Shown: one piece after another, positions 26,621 to 35,326 of the stretch
Numbering within the stretch: position 1 is the stretch's first letter
Layout: the number at the start of each line of letters is the position of its first letter
Origin: Bacilli bacterium
Lineage (GTDB): Bacteria; Bacillota_I; Bacilli_A; ML615J-28; CAG-698
Direction of reading: 5' to 3'
Length of the DNA stretch: 45,285 nt
NCBI GenBank assembly: GCA_016296945.1
Contig: JAEDHQ010000008.1
Coordinates: forward strand, 1-45,285
Notes under the pieces: generated by a model
Database searches by the model: none
Seen by the model: only the letters and a program-made list of their open reading frames with translations
What the model was told of the DNA's origin: nothing
Program-made: the position numbers and the translations under genes

Positions 26621-26640
26621 ATTAGGAGATGTGATTTATT

Positions 26641-27366
26641 ATGAAATTAATAGTTGTAAAAGATTATGAAGAAATGAGTTTGAAAGCTAGTTTAATTATT
26701 AAAGAATTGTTGATGAGAAAGAAAGATGCTACTTTAGGTTTAGCAACTGGTAGTAGTCCAATTGGAATCTATCAAAATTTAATTAAATACTATCAAAATA
26801 AAGAAATTAGTTTTAAAGATGTAAAAACTTATAATTTAGATGAATACTGTGAATTACCAAGATCTCATCCAGAAAGTTATTATTCATTCATGCATCGAAA
26901 CTTATTTTCTTCAATTGATATTCTAGAAGAAAATGTTCATATTCCTTGCTCTGAAGGTAGTGATTTACAAGCATTGTGTAAAGAGTATAATGATTTATTA
27001 CATCAAGCAGATATTGATCTTCAATTATTAGGAATTGGTGCAAATGGACATATTGGATTTAATGAACCAAATACACCATTTACACAAGAAACATGGGTTG
27101 TAAAACTAACAGAAAAAACTAGATTAGATAATCAAAGATTTTTTAATAGTTTAGATGAAGTTCCTACTCATGCAATGACTATGGGTATTAAAAATATTAT
27201 GCAAGCAAAATGCTTATTGCTTGTTGCAAGTGGCAAAAACAAAGCTTTAGCAATTAAAAGATTAGCAAGTGGTGAAGTTAGCGAAGAGTGCCCTGCTACA
27301 ATTTTAAATAACCATCCTAATGCAATTGTAATTGTTGATGAAGAAGCAGCATCTTTAATAAAATAG
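26641..27366 (+). CDS. nagB: Glucosamine-6-phosphate deaminase
   Basis: NagB converts glucosamine-6-phosphate to fructose-6-phosphate and ammonia, the exit step from amino-sugar breakdown into glycolysis. The 241-residue protein shows LATGSSPIG (phosphate loop), the catalytic aspartate in YNLDEY, and GIGANGHIGFNEP with the catalytic Asn-Gly-His. The length is that of the short Gram-positive form without the allosteric C-terminal tail. It follows the GH3 gene by 20 bases. The expected partner nagA is not in the window. Confidence 0.95.
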   Translation: MKLIVVKDYEEMSLKASLIIKELLMRKKDATLGLATGSSPIGIYQNLIKYYQNKEISFKDVKTYNLDEYCELPRSHPESYYSFMHRNLFSSIDILEENVHIPCSEGSDLQALCKEYNDLLHQADIDLQLLGIGANGHIGFNEPNTPFTQETWVVKLTEKTRLDNQRFFNSLDEVPTHAMTMGIKNIMQAKCLLLVASGKNKALAIKRLASGEVSEECPATILNNHPNAIVIVDEEAASLIK

Positions 27367-27390
27367 TAAAAAAGATTGATATAAGAGATT

Positions 27391-28416
27391 ATGCATAATT
27401 ATAGTATTATTAACTATGATGCTAAATATCAAAAAGATATTTTGAAACTTTGGAATGATGAAGTTGGTTTCATTTTTCCCATAAGTGAAATAATGTTTAA
27501 TCAAAAAGTTAATAATTGTAAGTATTTTAAAAAAGAAGCTTCATTTATTGCTTTAGATAAAGATGATAGTGTTTTGGGATTTATCTTAGGAAAAGCATTT
27601 GATAATAATCCTATTATCGAAAAGTATTATAATAAAGGTTGGATTTCTTTAATATATATAAGTAGAAAGGTTAGAAAAAATGGAATTGGCAGTAAACTTT
27701 TAGAAAATTGTGAAAACAAACTAAGAGATTTAGGAGTTACTTCAATTTCAATTGGTTCTGATATTCATAACTTTTTCCCTGGTATTCCTAATGATTTTGA
27801 TAATCTATCTAATTCATTTTTTAGAAAACGTGGTTATGTTATAAATGTTTATACGCATGATTTAATTCGTAAACTAACAAAAGAAGATATGGTAAAATAT
27901 CAAGATTATAACAATAATCAATATATAGAAGAATATTATGATGAAAACCTTGGAAAGGTTTGTAAAAGAGTTATTGATGTAGAATTGCGCTATGCGAAAA
28001 AAACTGATCAAGAAGAATTGTTAGATTTTTTCAAAAGATGTTTTTATGGTCGTTGGTATGACGAATGTTTGGAATATTTCCAAAATAATCAAATCAGAAA
28101 AGAATATTTATTAGCCCTTGTTAAAGGAAAAATAGTAGGCTTTTTAAGAGTTAACAATCAATTAATTGATGAAATATCATACAATATAAATTGGAAAGAT
28201 CGTTTTAATAAATTAGTTGGAATTGGACCATTAGGTGTGGATATAGAATATCGTTGTCATGGCATTGCAAAAATGTTACTTTACTATTCAATTTCTGATA
28301 GTGCAAAGAATGGTTATAGTGATGCAATGATTGATTGGACAGGGCTAGTGACATATTATCAACGATTTGGGTATGAAGTTTGGAAATGTTATCATTATGC
28401 TAGTAAAAATTTATAA
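27391..28416 (+). CDS. Two-domain GNAT family N-acetyltransferase, second copy
   Basis: This 341-residue protein resembles the one at 6142-7134 in length and layout. The N-terminal GNAT domain has SLIYISRKVRKNGIGSKLL; the C-terminal one has GPLGVDIEYRCHGIAKMLL. Both start with a similar segment (KDILKLWNDEV here, PALVELWNHDV in the other copy). The substrate is unknown. Its place between nagB and a solute-binding lipoprotein gene suggests an amino-sugar-linked role, but that is context only. The Shine-Dalgarno is weak (AAGAG). Confidence 0.83.
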   Translation: MHNYSIINYDAKYQKDILKLWNDEVGFIFPISEIMFNQKVNNCKYFKKEASFIALDKDDSVLGFILGKAFDNNPIIEKYYNKGWISLIYISRKVRKNGIGSKLLENCENKLRDLGVTSISIGSDIHNFFPGIPNDFDNLSNSFFRKRGYVINVYTHDLIRKLTKEDMVKYQDYNNNQYIEEYYDENLGKVCKRVIDVELRYAKKTDQEELLDFFKRCFYGRWYDECLEYFQNNQIRKEYLLALVKGKIVGFLRVNNQLIDEISYNINWKDRFNKLVGIGPLGVDIEYRCHGIAKMLLYYSISDSAKNGYSDAMIDWTGLVTYYQRFGYEVWKCYHYASKNL

Positions 28417-28436
28417 GTAAAGGAGTATTTAATAAT

Positions 28437-31130
28437 ATGAAAAAATATTTGAGTTTCATTTTTGTTCTTTGTTTAATGTTATTGTTTATTGGATGTTCGG
28501 AAAAAGAAGTAAATCCAACAAAGGTTACTGTAGAAGCTAATGCAACTTCTGTTGAAGTTGGTTCTACAATATCTTTAAAAGTTAGTGTTGAACCCGAAAA
28601 TGCGACAGATAAATCTGTAACGTTTAGTTCTAGTGATGAAAAAATTGCAACTGTATCAAATACAGGTGTAGTAAAAGGTAATTCAGTTGGTAGTGTAACA
28701 ATCACTGTTACATCAAAAGCTGATGAAAAAATAAATGCAACAATTAAAATTGAGGTAAAGGAAGCTTTTAAAGTTATTCCAACTGCTATTTCTATTTGGG
28801 GATATAGCGATGAAGTAATCGTGGGATTAACTTCAGAATTCTTTATTACATATACACCTACTGAAACAACTGAAAGAAATGTAACATGGTCATCTAGTGA
28901 TGAAACAATTGCAACAATTGATGAATTTGGTGTTGTAACAGGTGTTAAAGCTGGTACTTGTAAGATTATTGCAAAATCTAACGCTGATAATAATGTTGTT
29001 GCTGAAAGAGAAATCATTGTAAAGGATGCAATTGATATTACTGATTTAGCAATTAAATTTGAAGAAGAAAATATGGTAATAGGTCATACATTTAAAGTCA
29101 CTGCTACAACTACTCCAACAGGTGGAAACCAACAACTAGAATGGACTAGTAGTGATGATACTATTGCTACTGTTGATGCTAATGGTAAAGTAACTCCTTT
29201 AGCTGTAGGAACAGTTACAATTACATGTAAAGTTAAAAATAAAGCAATCGAAAGAGAAATCACTGTTTCTGTGATTAATCCTCCTGCTTTGGAAGATTTT
29301 AAGATTGCCAATGCTAGAAACATTACTACTAATGAAACTTGTACTTTAGGTGCTGATACAACTCCTAAATATGCAGCTACTAATATTGAATGGTCTGTTA
29401 ATGATCCTAGTGTTGCAACAATTGATGCAGAAACTGGGAAACTTACTCCTGTTACTACTGGTAGCGTAACTGTTACTGCTACTGATAAAACTGCTAATAT
29501 TACAAGATCATGTGTAATCACAATTACAGAAGCATTTAATGCTGATGCAAAGCCTACTAGTATTGTTGTGACTGGCGATAATGAATGCTTTGTTGGTTAT
29601 ACAATTCAATTAGTTGCTCAAGTATTTCCTGCTGGAGTTAGCCAAAAAGTAACATGGCAATCAAGCAATGAAGAAGTAGCGACTGTTGATGAAACAGGAA
29701 AATTAACTGCATTAAAAGAAGGAACTGTCAGAATTAAGGCATTTAGTGCTGTTGATTCGTCTGTAAGTAGTACATATTTCAAAGTCCAAATTACTAAAGA
29801 ACCGGAACCAGAACCAATTCCTAACTTAGGTGGTTATGAAATTGTTATTATGAATGCTGATAGTGCATTAGATGAAATTGATCCATTCTTAGAAGGATAT
29901 ATGTTGCCTGATAAAGAATTTAAGCAAAAAGCATGGAAAGAAGTAGAAGAGGAATTTAACTGTAAGATTAAAGTATTAGCATATCCATCTACTGCTCCAT
30001 GGGGACCACAACGTGTTAACTGGATTAATGATAATGCGATGGCAAATACTTCACAATTAGATTTTGCAGTTGTATCTCCTGCCTGGTTATATCAATTTGT
30101 ACAAGCAAATTCAGTTACTGATACTACAGATTTCTTTAAGAAGTATGGTAAAAAACAAATCGAATCTGCACAACGTGATGCTGGTTCTTATCAAAATAAA
30201 TTATATATTGTTTCTACCGGTTTATCACAAACTAAGACATATCCGTATAAAGGACTATTCTATAATTATGGAATGATTAAAGAGTTAGGCTTAGAATCTC
30301 CTGCAAAACTATTTAATGAAGGAAAGTGGAGTTATGAAGAATTTGTGGATTATTGTCTTAAAGCACAAGCAGTAATGCCAGAAGGAAAATATGTAATGTC
30401 TGGTGGACCTAGTATTGTTTGGGCAGGTATGGTAAATGCTGCTGGTATCAAACTTGCTGATAAATCTACGCTTACATTAAACTTGACTCATACATATTCT
30501 TTAGAAGCTGTTCAAGCACTAACACAAATTGTAAGTGGAGGAGCATGGGCAATCGATGAAATAGGTTATGACCAAGATAATGCACCATTCCAACGTGGAG
30601 ATGCAATCTTCCAACCGGGCGATTACTGGTTTGTAAGATCTGCTAATCGTTTCCCAGCTAATCTATGGGGGGAAAATACGCAATATGGTTATGTTCCATT
30701 CCCTTATCCAAAAACAGTAGGTAAAGAAAATACAATGGTTAATGATTTAGGTGGTTCGATTATGATTATGGTTGCAGGTAGAAATCGTCCTGCTGGAGTA
30801 ACTAGCGAAGGTGTTTTCTATGCTGTACAAACAATGTATATAAATACTATTAAATATCAAGAAACAGATCCAGGATTTGATCCAGCCGCAATCAAATATG
30901 AATCAACAAAAACAAGAATAGACGACCCTGAATCAGTTGAAGCTACAACATATTTTAATGCCTCAATGACATTATATGATCCATTATTCGAAGAAAGTTT
31001 CCAATACGAATGGACTGGAGAAACTACAAATGCAGTTATTAATTCTGTTAAGGGAGCTGATCCAAGAGAAGAATTTGATAAGATTTTTAGTGCTGTAGAC
31101 TTAAAATTTAAGAATATTTATGCTCAATAA
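28437..31130 (+). CDS. Lipoprotein: five Big2 domains fused to an ABC solute-binding domain (copy 1)
   Basis: The 897-residue protein has a lipoprotein signal (lipobox FIGC, lipidated C20). Five bacterial Ig-like Big2 domains follow between about 27 and 455, each with the (S)SDexIATVdxxGxVtg...GxvtIt pattern. From about 462 comes an ABC sugar solute-binding domain (GGYEIVIMNADSAL, ECNCKIKVLAYPSTAPWGPQR-like region, DFAVVSPAWLY, GPSIVWAGMVNAAG). The Big2 chain should act as a stalk raising the binding domain through the cell envelope. No permease follows it, so it probably serves the permease pairs at 14769-16747 or 22613-24926. AAAGGAG precedes the ATG. It has a close tandem paralogue downstream. 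Confidence 0.88.
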   Translation: MKKYLSFIFVLCLMLLFIGCSEKEVNPTKVTVEANATSVEVGSTISLKVSVEPENATDKSVTFSSSDEKIATVSNTGVVKGNSVGSVTITVTSKADEKINATIKIEVKEAFKVIPTAISIWGYSDEVIVGLTSEFFITYTPTETTERNVTWSSSDETIATIDEFGVVTGVKAGTCKIIAKSNADNNVVAEREIIVKDAIDITDLAIKFEEENMVIGHTFKVTATTTPTGGNQQLEWTSSDDTIATVDANGKVTPLAVGTVTITCKVKNKAIEREITVSVINPPALEDFKIANARNITTNETCTLGADTTPKYAATNIEWSVNDPSVATIDAETGKLTPVTTGSVTVTATDKTANITRSCVITITEAFNADAKPTSIVVTGDNECFVGYTIQLVAQVFPAGVSQKVTWQSSNEEVATVDETGKLTALKEGTVRIKAFSAVDSSVSSTYFKVQITKEPEPEPIPNLGGYEIVIMNADSALDEIDPFLEGYMLPDKEFKQKAWKEVEEEFNCKIKVLAYPSTAPWGPQRVNWINDNAMANTSQLDFAVVSPAWLYQFVQANSVTDTTDFFKKYGKKQIESAQRDAGSYQNKLYIVSTGLSQTKTYPYKGLFYNYGMIKELGLESPAKLFNEGKWSYEEFVDYCLKAQAVMPEGKYVMSGGPSIVWAGMVNAAGIKLADKSTLTLNLTHTYSLEAVQALTQIVSGGAWAIDEIGYDQDNAPFQRGDAIFQPGDYWFVRSANRFPANLWGENTQYGYVPFPYPKTVGKENTMVNDLGGSIMIMVAGRNRPAGVTSEGVFYAVQTMYINTIKYQETDPGFDPAAIKYESTKTRIDDPESVEATTYFNASMTLYDPLFEESFQYEWTGETTNAVINSVKGADPREEFDKIFSAVDLKFKNIYAQ

Positions 31131-31195
31131 TAGCATGATGGAAGTATTTTTTTCAAAAAAATATTATTTTGTTAAAAATTACTACTATATTGCTA

Positions 31196-31223
31196 TTGCA
31201 AAAAATAAAAAAAATGTTATAAT
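31196..31223 (+). promoter_or_regulatory. Promoter of the second Big2/solute-binding lipoprotein
   Basis: TTGCAA (31196-31201) and TATAAT (31218-31223) are spaced by 16 bases in the 173-base gap between the two paralogues. The start is expected near 31230, with a leader of about 75 bases. A separate promoter would allow this binding protein to be made in excess. Confidence 0.7.
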
Positions 31224-31239
31224 ATTGTTAGATATGAAA

Positions 31240-31255
31240 GTGTTTTCTTAAACAC
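31240..31255. promoter_or_regulatory. Hairpin at the 5' end of the lipoprotein mRNA
   Basis: A perfect 6-bp inverted repeat GTGTTT / AAACAC around TCTT begins about ten bases after the predicted transcript start. With no T run it is not a terminator. It may be a 5' stabilising stem-loop or a repressor site. Confidence 0.45.
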
Positions 31256-31303
31256 GAAATATTTATATCAAATATTTAAATAAATTTTTCAAGGAGGAAA
31301 AAA

Positions 31304-34048
31304 ATGAAAAAATTTATAGCATTCGTGCTTACTTTCTTGTTAGCATTCGTTTTCATTGGATGTGGTGATAAACCAGATGTTAATGATTCAAAGTTAACAG
31401 GACTTACAATTAAAGCTGCTGTTGCTGAAGTAAATGTTGATGAAACTATTAGTTTAACAGTTACTTTTGAACCTGCTGATGTTGTTGATAAAGCTGTTAC
31501 ATGGTCATCTAGTGATGAAGCAATTGCTAAAGTTAGCAATGGTACTGTTAAAGGTATTGCTGCTGGTAAGGTTACTATTACTGTTACTTATAAAGCTGAT
31601 ACATCTATTAAAGCTACTATTGAAATCACAGTTAAGGAAGCTGCAAAAGTTGTTCCTACAGCTATTAAAGTTAGTGGAGCTACTGAATTAATTCCTAATG
31701 TTGCTGAAAATTTATGGTTAACATTTACTCCATCTGAAACAACTGAAAAAGCAGTTACATGGACTTCAAGTGATCCTTCAATCGTTACTGTTGATGAATA
31801 TGGTGAAGTTTTAGGTTTAGCAGCTGGTACTGCAACTATTACTGCTACAAGTGTTGCCGATCCTAATGTAAAAGGTGAATTAGAAGTTACTGTATTAAGT
31901 AATGAAGATTTTGTTCCTGTATTCAGTGTTGATTTAAGAACTGAAAATGGAGATACTGTTTTATTAACTAAAAATGCATCTAAGACTTTAAAAATAGTTG
32001 CATATGTTAGTGCTGATAAGTCTGAAGACGTTAATGCTAAACCTACTAAGAGTACATTAGAATGGACTTCAAGTGATGAATCAATCGCTACAGTTTCTAG
32101 TAATGGTTTAGTTACTCCTGTTGCTGTAGGTACAGTTACAATCACTGCTACTTCTACTGATGGAACTAACATTAGTGATTCTGTAGAAATTAATGTTGTT
32201 TTAGCTTCTGCTCCAACTTCTTATGCGGTTTCTACAATTGTTGGTGCTGAAGGTTTAGCAATAGGTCGTACTACTAAGATTGCTGTTGCAGTTGGTGAAA
32301 ATGAAGATGATTCTTCAATTTTTACATCAAGTGATGAAAATATCGCTACAGTTGATGAATTTGGTGTAGTTACTGCTCTTGCTGTAGGTACAGTTACAAT
32401 TACTGCACAATCTGCAGTTGATTCAAGCAAGACTGGTCAAGTTACATTTGAAATTAATGATGGTACAGTAAAAACTGAAGTTGAATCTGTTACTATTACA
32501 GGTGAAAAAGATATGTATGTTGGTTATTCAATTACATTAATTGCTACTGTTATGCCTGTTAATGCTATTCAATCAGTAACATGGTCATCTAGTGATGAAA
32601 CAATTGCTACAGTTGATAATGCTGGTAAAGTTACAGCATTAAAGACTGGTACAGTTCGTATTACTGCTGCAAGTACTGCAAATCCAAAGATTAATGATAA
32701 ATTCAAAATTACTATTGAAGTAGAACCTCCTCAAGAACCATATACTAATATGGGTGGTTATGAAATCATTATTATGAATGCTGATAGTGCATTAACAGAT
32801 AATGACCCATTCTTAGAAGGATACAGTATGTCTGATAAAGAATACAAACAAAAAGCATGGAGAGAAGCTGAAACTAACTATAACTGTAAGATTAAAGTTG
32901 TTGCTTATCCTTCAACTGCTCCATGGGGTGGACAACGTATTAACTGGATCAAAGATAATGCATCTGCTAATACTTCACAATGCGATTTAGCAGTTGTAAG
33001 TTCTAACTGGATTTATGATTTTGCTCAATCTTCTGCATGCGTAGATGTTACTGATTTATATAATAAATATGGTAAGAAACAAATGGAACCTTCTTTAAAG
33101 GTTGCTGGTTCTTATAAGAATAAGATTTATGTTGCTTCTCATGGTATTAGCCCAACTTCAACATATATCGATTTAGGTTTATTCTATAACTTAACTTGGA
33201 TGCAAGAATTAGGTGTTAAAGACCCTGCTCAAATGTTCTTAGATGGTGAATGGACTTATACAGGATTTAAGAACTGGGTATTAGAAACTCAATCTAAATT
33301 AAATGAGGGTAAATATGTATTTGGCGGACATCCATATTATTATTACTATGGTATGACTAATGCTGCTGGTGTTAAGATTGCCGATGCTGTTCAAGTAGTT
33401 ACAAATATTAGTTCACCTAAATCTCAAGCTGCATGTGCATTAATTGCAGAATTAGTACAAGCTGGTGCTTGTGATAAAGTTGTTTCATGGGCTGAATCTG
33501 ATGGTGGATTTATTGCAGGTGATACATTAATGACTTCTGGTTACTTATGGTTCGTTCGTAATCAAAATAGATGGACAAAGAACGTATTTGGTGATGATAC
33601 TAAGTTTGGTTATGTTCCATTCCCATATCCAGATGATGTTGCAAAAGAAGATACAAGAATTGGTGTAAGTGGATTGTCTGTATTAATGTATGTTGCTGGT
33701 AGAAATTATCCTACTGGTGTTACTACAAAAGATGTTTACCGCGCTGTCAATGATATGTTCTTAAATACAATAAAATATCAAGAAGCTGACCCTGACTTTG
33801 ATGCTACAGCAGTTAAACGTACTGCATTATCATCAAGAATTGATAATCCAGCTTCTATCGATTGTATTATTTACTATGATGCATCAAAAGTATTCTATGA
33901 TCCTGCTCATGCAATTTACTCTTCTACAAGTGCTTCTGACTTAAAAGCTCCTGCAGTTGAAGTTATGTACAATGGAGAAGATTTCAAGAGTCAATTTGAT
34001 TCAGTTTATAGTACATTTGATACTAAGTTCAAAGCAATTTACGCTTAG
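31304..34048 (+). CDS. Lipoprotein: five Big2 domains fused to an ABC solute-binding domain (copy 2)
   Basis: This 914-residue paralogue of the preceding lipoprotein has the same plan: lipobox FIGC (C20), five Big2 domains to about residue 475, then a solute-binding domain from about 481 (GGYEIIIMNADSAL, AYPSTAPWGGQRINW, WFVRNQNRWT, FGYVPFPYP). The binding domains are clearly homologous but diverged in the region after the Big2 stalk (for example YYYYYGMTNAAG against PSIVWAGMVNAAG), so ligand preference may differ. It has its own promoter, an AGGAGG Shine-Dalgarno and its own terminator, so it can be expressed independently of copy 1. Confidence 0.88.
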   Translation: MKKFIAFVLTFLLAFVFIGCGDKPDVNDSKLTGLTIKAAVAEVNVDETISLTVTFEPADVVDKAVTWSSSDEAIAKVSNGTVKGIAAGKVTITVTYKADTSIKATIEITVKEAAKVVPTAIKVSGATELIPNVAENLWLTFTPSETTEKAVTWTSSDPSIVTVDEYGEVLGLAAGTATITATSVADPNVKGELEVTVLSNEDFVPVFSVDLRTENGDTVLLTKNASKTLKIVAYVSADKSEDVNAKPTKSTLEWTSSDESIATVSSNGLVTPVAVGTVTITATSTDGTNISDSVEINVVLASAPTSYAVSTIVGAEGLAIGRTTKIAVAVGENEDDSSIFTSSDENIATVDEFGVVTALAVGTVTITAQSAVDSSKTGQVTFEINDGTVKTEVESVTITGEKDMYVGYSITLIATVMPVNAIQSVTWSSSDETIATVDNAGKVTALKTGTVRITAASTANPKINDKFKITIEVEPPQEPYTNMGGYEIIIMNADSALTDNDPFLEGYSMSDKEYKQKAWREAETNYNCKIKVVAYPSTAPWGGQRINWIKDNASANTSQCDLAVVSSNWIYDFAQSSACVDVTDLYNKYGKKQMEPSLKVAGSYKNKIYVASHGISPTSTYIDLGLFYNLTWMQELGVKDPAQMFLDGEWTYTGFKNWVLETQSKLNEGKYVFGGHPYYYYYGMTNAAGVKIADAVQVVTNISSPKSQAACALIAELVQAGACDKVVSWAESDGGFIAGDTLMTSGYLWFVRNQNRWTKNVFGDDTKFGYVPFPYPDDVAKEDTRIGVSGLSVLMYVAGRNYPTGVTTKDVYRAVNDMFLNTIKYQEADPDFDATAVKRTALSSRIDNPASIDCIIYYDASKVFYDPAHAIYSSTSASDLKAPAVEVMYNGEDFKSQFDSVYSTFDTKFKAIYA

Positions 34049-34068
34049 TTGTTATGTAAATGAAAATT

Positions 34069-34097
34069 ACCTATAGGTTATGCCTATAGGTTTTTTT
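34069..34097 (+). terminator. Rho-independent terminator after the tandem lipoproteins
   Basis: A perfect 9-bp stem ACCTATAGG / CCTATAGGT with a 5-base loop is followed by six further T. Confidence 0.92.
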
Positions 34098-34141
34098 ATG
34101 GTTAATTTGATTTAAAAGATATTCCTTAATTAGTAAATGTA

Positions 34142-34150
34142 TGATATAAT
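34142..34150 (+). promoter_or_regulatory. Extended -10 promoter of the namZ-murQ operon
   Basis: TGA followed by TATAAT (34145-34150) forms an extended -10. No convincing -35 lies 17 bases upstream. Transcription would start near 34157, only about nine bases before the ATG at 34166, so the leader is barely long enough for the GGTG ribosome site at 34157-34160. Confidence 0.6.
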
Positions 34151-34165
34151 TAAAATGGTGATATT

Positions 34166-35326
34166 ATGGATGCAGAAAAATATACTAGTGGTAAATTGTA
34201 TCGTGTATTTGAATGGTCATTTAAATTGATCATTTGGAATCTTTTGAGTCTCTTAATAATTTGTGGTTTTGCAGCGATTCCTTTTGTTTGCTTTTTTAAT
34301 ATTCTAGATGATGTTGCTATTAAAGACGTTTCTTTTAATGTTGTTGATAGTGTTGAACAAGTCATTGTAACTCAAAATAATGGATCGATCACTAATATCG
34401 GAAATCGTAAAATCATTGGAGTTGTTGAAGAAATAATTGAACAAGATAATAAAATCTATTTATACATTAACGAATATGAAATTAAAATAAACAATTCTTC
34501 TAACATTAGGAATATTGAAAAGGCTGAATTTATTAATGGCGAATTAATATTAAAAACATATTTAGAAGAGTATAATCTTGGTGATATTTATAATAGTAAT
34601 CTAGATTTAGATAGCTGCACAATTAATGGATTTCAAAATGTTCTAATATGCTATGAGAATGGAGTGTTTGTAAACTATGGTCAAAAATTAGAAACAAAAG
34701 CAACTCTTTCAGGTGCTTTAGTAATAATTGGTTTGATTTTAGCTTTGTTTGCATTTATTCCTTGTTATGTTACCACATTTATGATGATAAAGATTTATGC
34801 TGAAGATGGTTCAGCACAAACATTTGTTTTATTCTTTGTGAAATTATGGGATAATTTTAAAGCGCTATTTAGATTGGAATTGTTAATAGTTCCATTGATT
34901 TCTCTGATGGCTTATGGTGTATATTCATATTATTACATTATTAGCGGTTTAGAAAATCCGAACTTTTTCTTTACAATAGCATATAATGTTATTTTAATCT
35001 CATTATTATGTATGTTGTTATTCATATTGAATTTACCAATGACAATTGGTTACTTTAGAATGAAAACATATACTATCTTACGGTTTACATTTTCAATGAC
35101 ATTTAGAAATTTCTTATATTCTTTAGCATATGTTGGAATCTTATTAATACCATTACTATTATGTTTATTAAATAATTTCTTTTTACCAGTTTGGTTTTTA
35201 TTAGGATTAAGTTTACCATTATTATTGATGTATCTTATTAGTTCGAAAAAATATCATAAACTTGTTTATGATTTTAATAGTTATAAAGGAAATGACGATA
35301 TCTATGATTTAGGAGGAAATAAATAA
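34166..35326 (+). CDS. DUF624/YesL-like membrane protein with extracytoplasmic insertion
   Basis: The N-terminus (KLYRVFEWSFKLIIWNLLSLLIICGF) resembles YesL/DUF624 proteins, which are about 210 residues and sit in polysaccharide-uptake loci. This protein has 386 residues. After the first membrane helix come about 130 polar, beta-rich residues (52-180), then the remaining helices (about 182-205, 240-262, 270-293, 310-365). It therefore looks like a YesL-type core carrying a sensor or binding insert outside the cell. The function of the family is not known. It leads the operon for cytoplasmic muropeptide breakdown, and the namZ start overlaps its stop by one base. Confidence 0.65.
   Translation: MDAEKYTSGKLYRVFEWSFKLIIWNLLSLLIICGFAAIPFVCFFNILDDVAIKDVSFNVVDSVEQVIVTQNNGSITNIGNRKIIGVVEEIIEQDNKIYLYINEYEIKINNSSNIRNIEKAEFINGELILKTYLEEYNLGDIYNSNLDLDSCTINGFQNVLICYENGVFVNYGQKLETKATLSGALVIIGLILALFAFIPCYVTTFMMIKIYAEDGSAQTFVLFFVKLWDNFKALFRLELLIVPLISLMAYGVYSYYYIISGLENPNFFFTIAYNVILISLLCMLLFILNLPMTIGYFRMKTYTILRFTFSMTFRNFLYSLAYVGILLIPLLLCLLNNFFLPVWFLLGLSLPLLLMYLISSKKYHKLVYDFNSYKGNDDIYDLGGNK

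Larger units (their letters stand above)
28884..32600 (+). repeat. Near-identical DNA repeats within the Big2-coding parts of the tandem lipoproteins
   Basis: The 20-mer acatggtcatctagtgatga occurs exactly at 28884, 31499 and 32579, each inside a Big2 repeat, and flanking bases are also nearly shared. A second shared element, gctgtaggtacagttacaat, occurs near 32121 and 32384, with a one-base variant near 29201. Such identity between and within the two genes offers substrates for recombination. The coordinates span the outermost copies only. Confidence 0.7.

Noticed and set aside
28400..32430. Several long antisense open frames opposite the Big2-coding regions (28400-29017, 29084-29521, 31588-32172, 32221-32430)
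   Set aside because: They mirror the repetitive, stop-poor codons of the Big2 repeats, have no ribosome sites or recognisable domains, and lie opposite well-supported genes.
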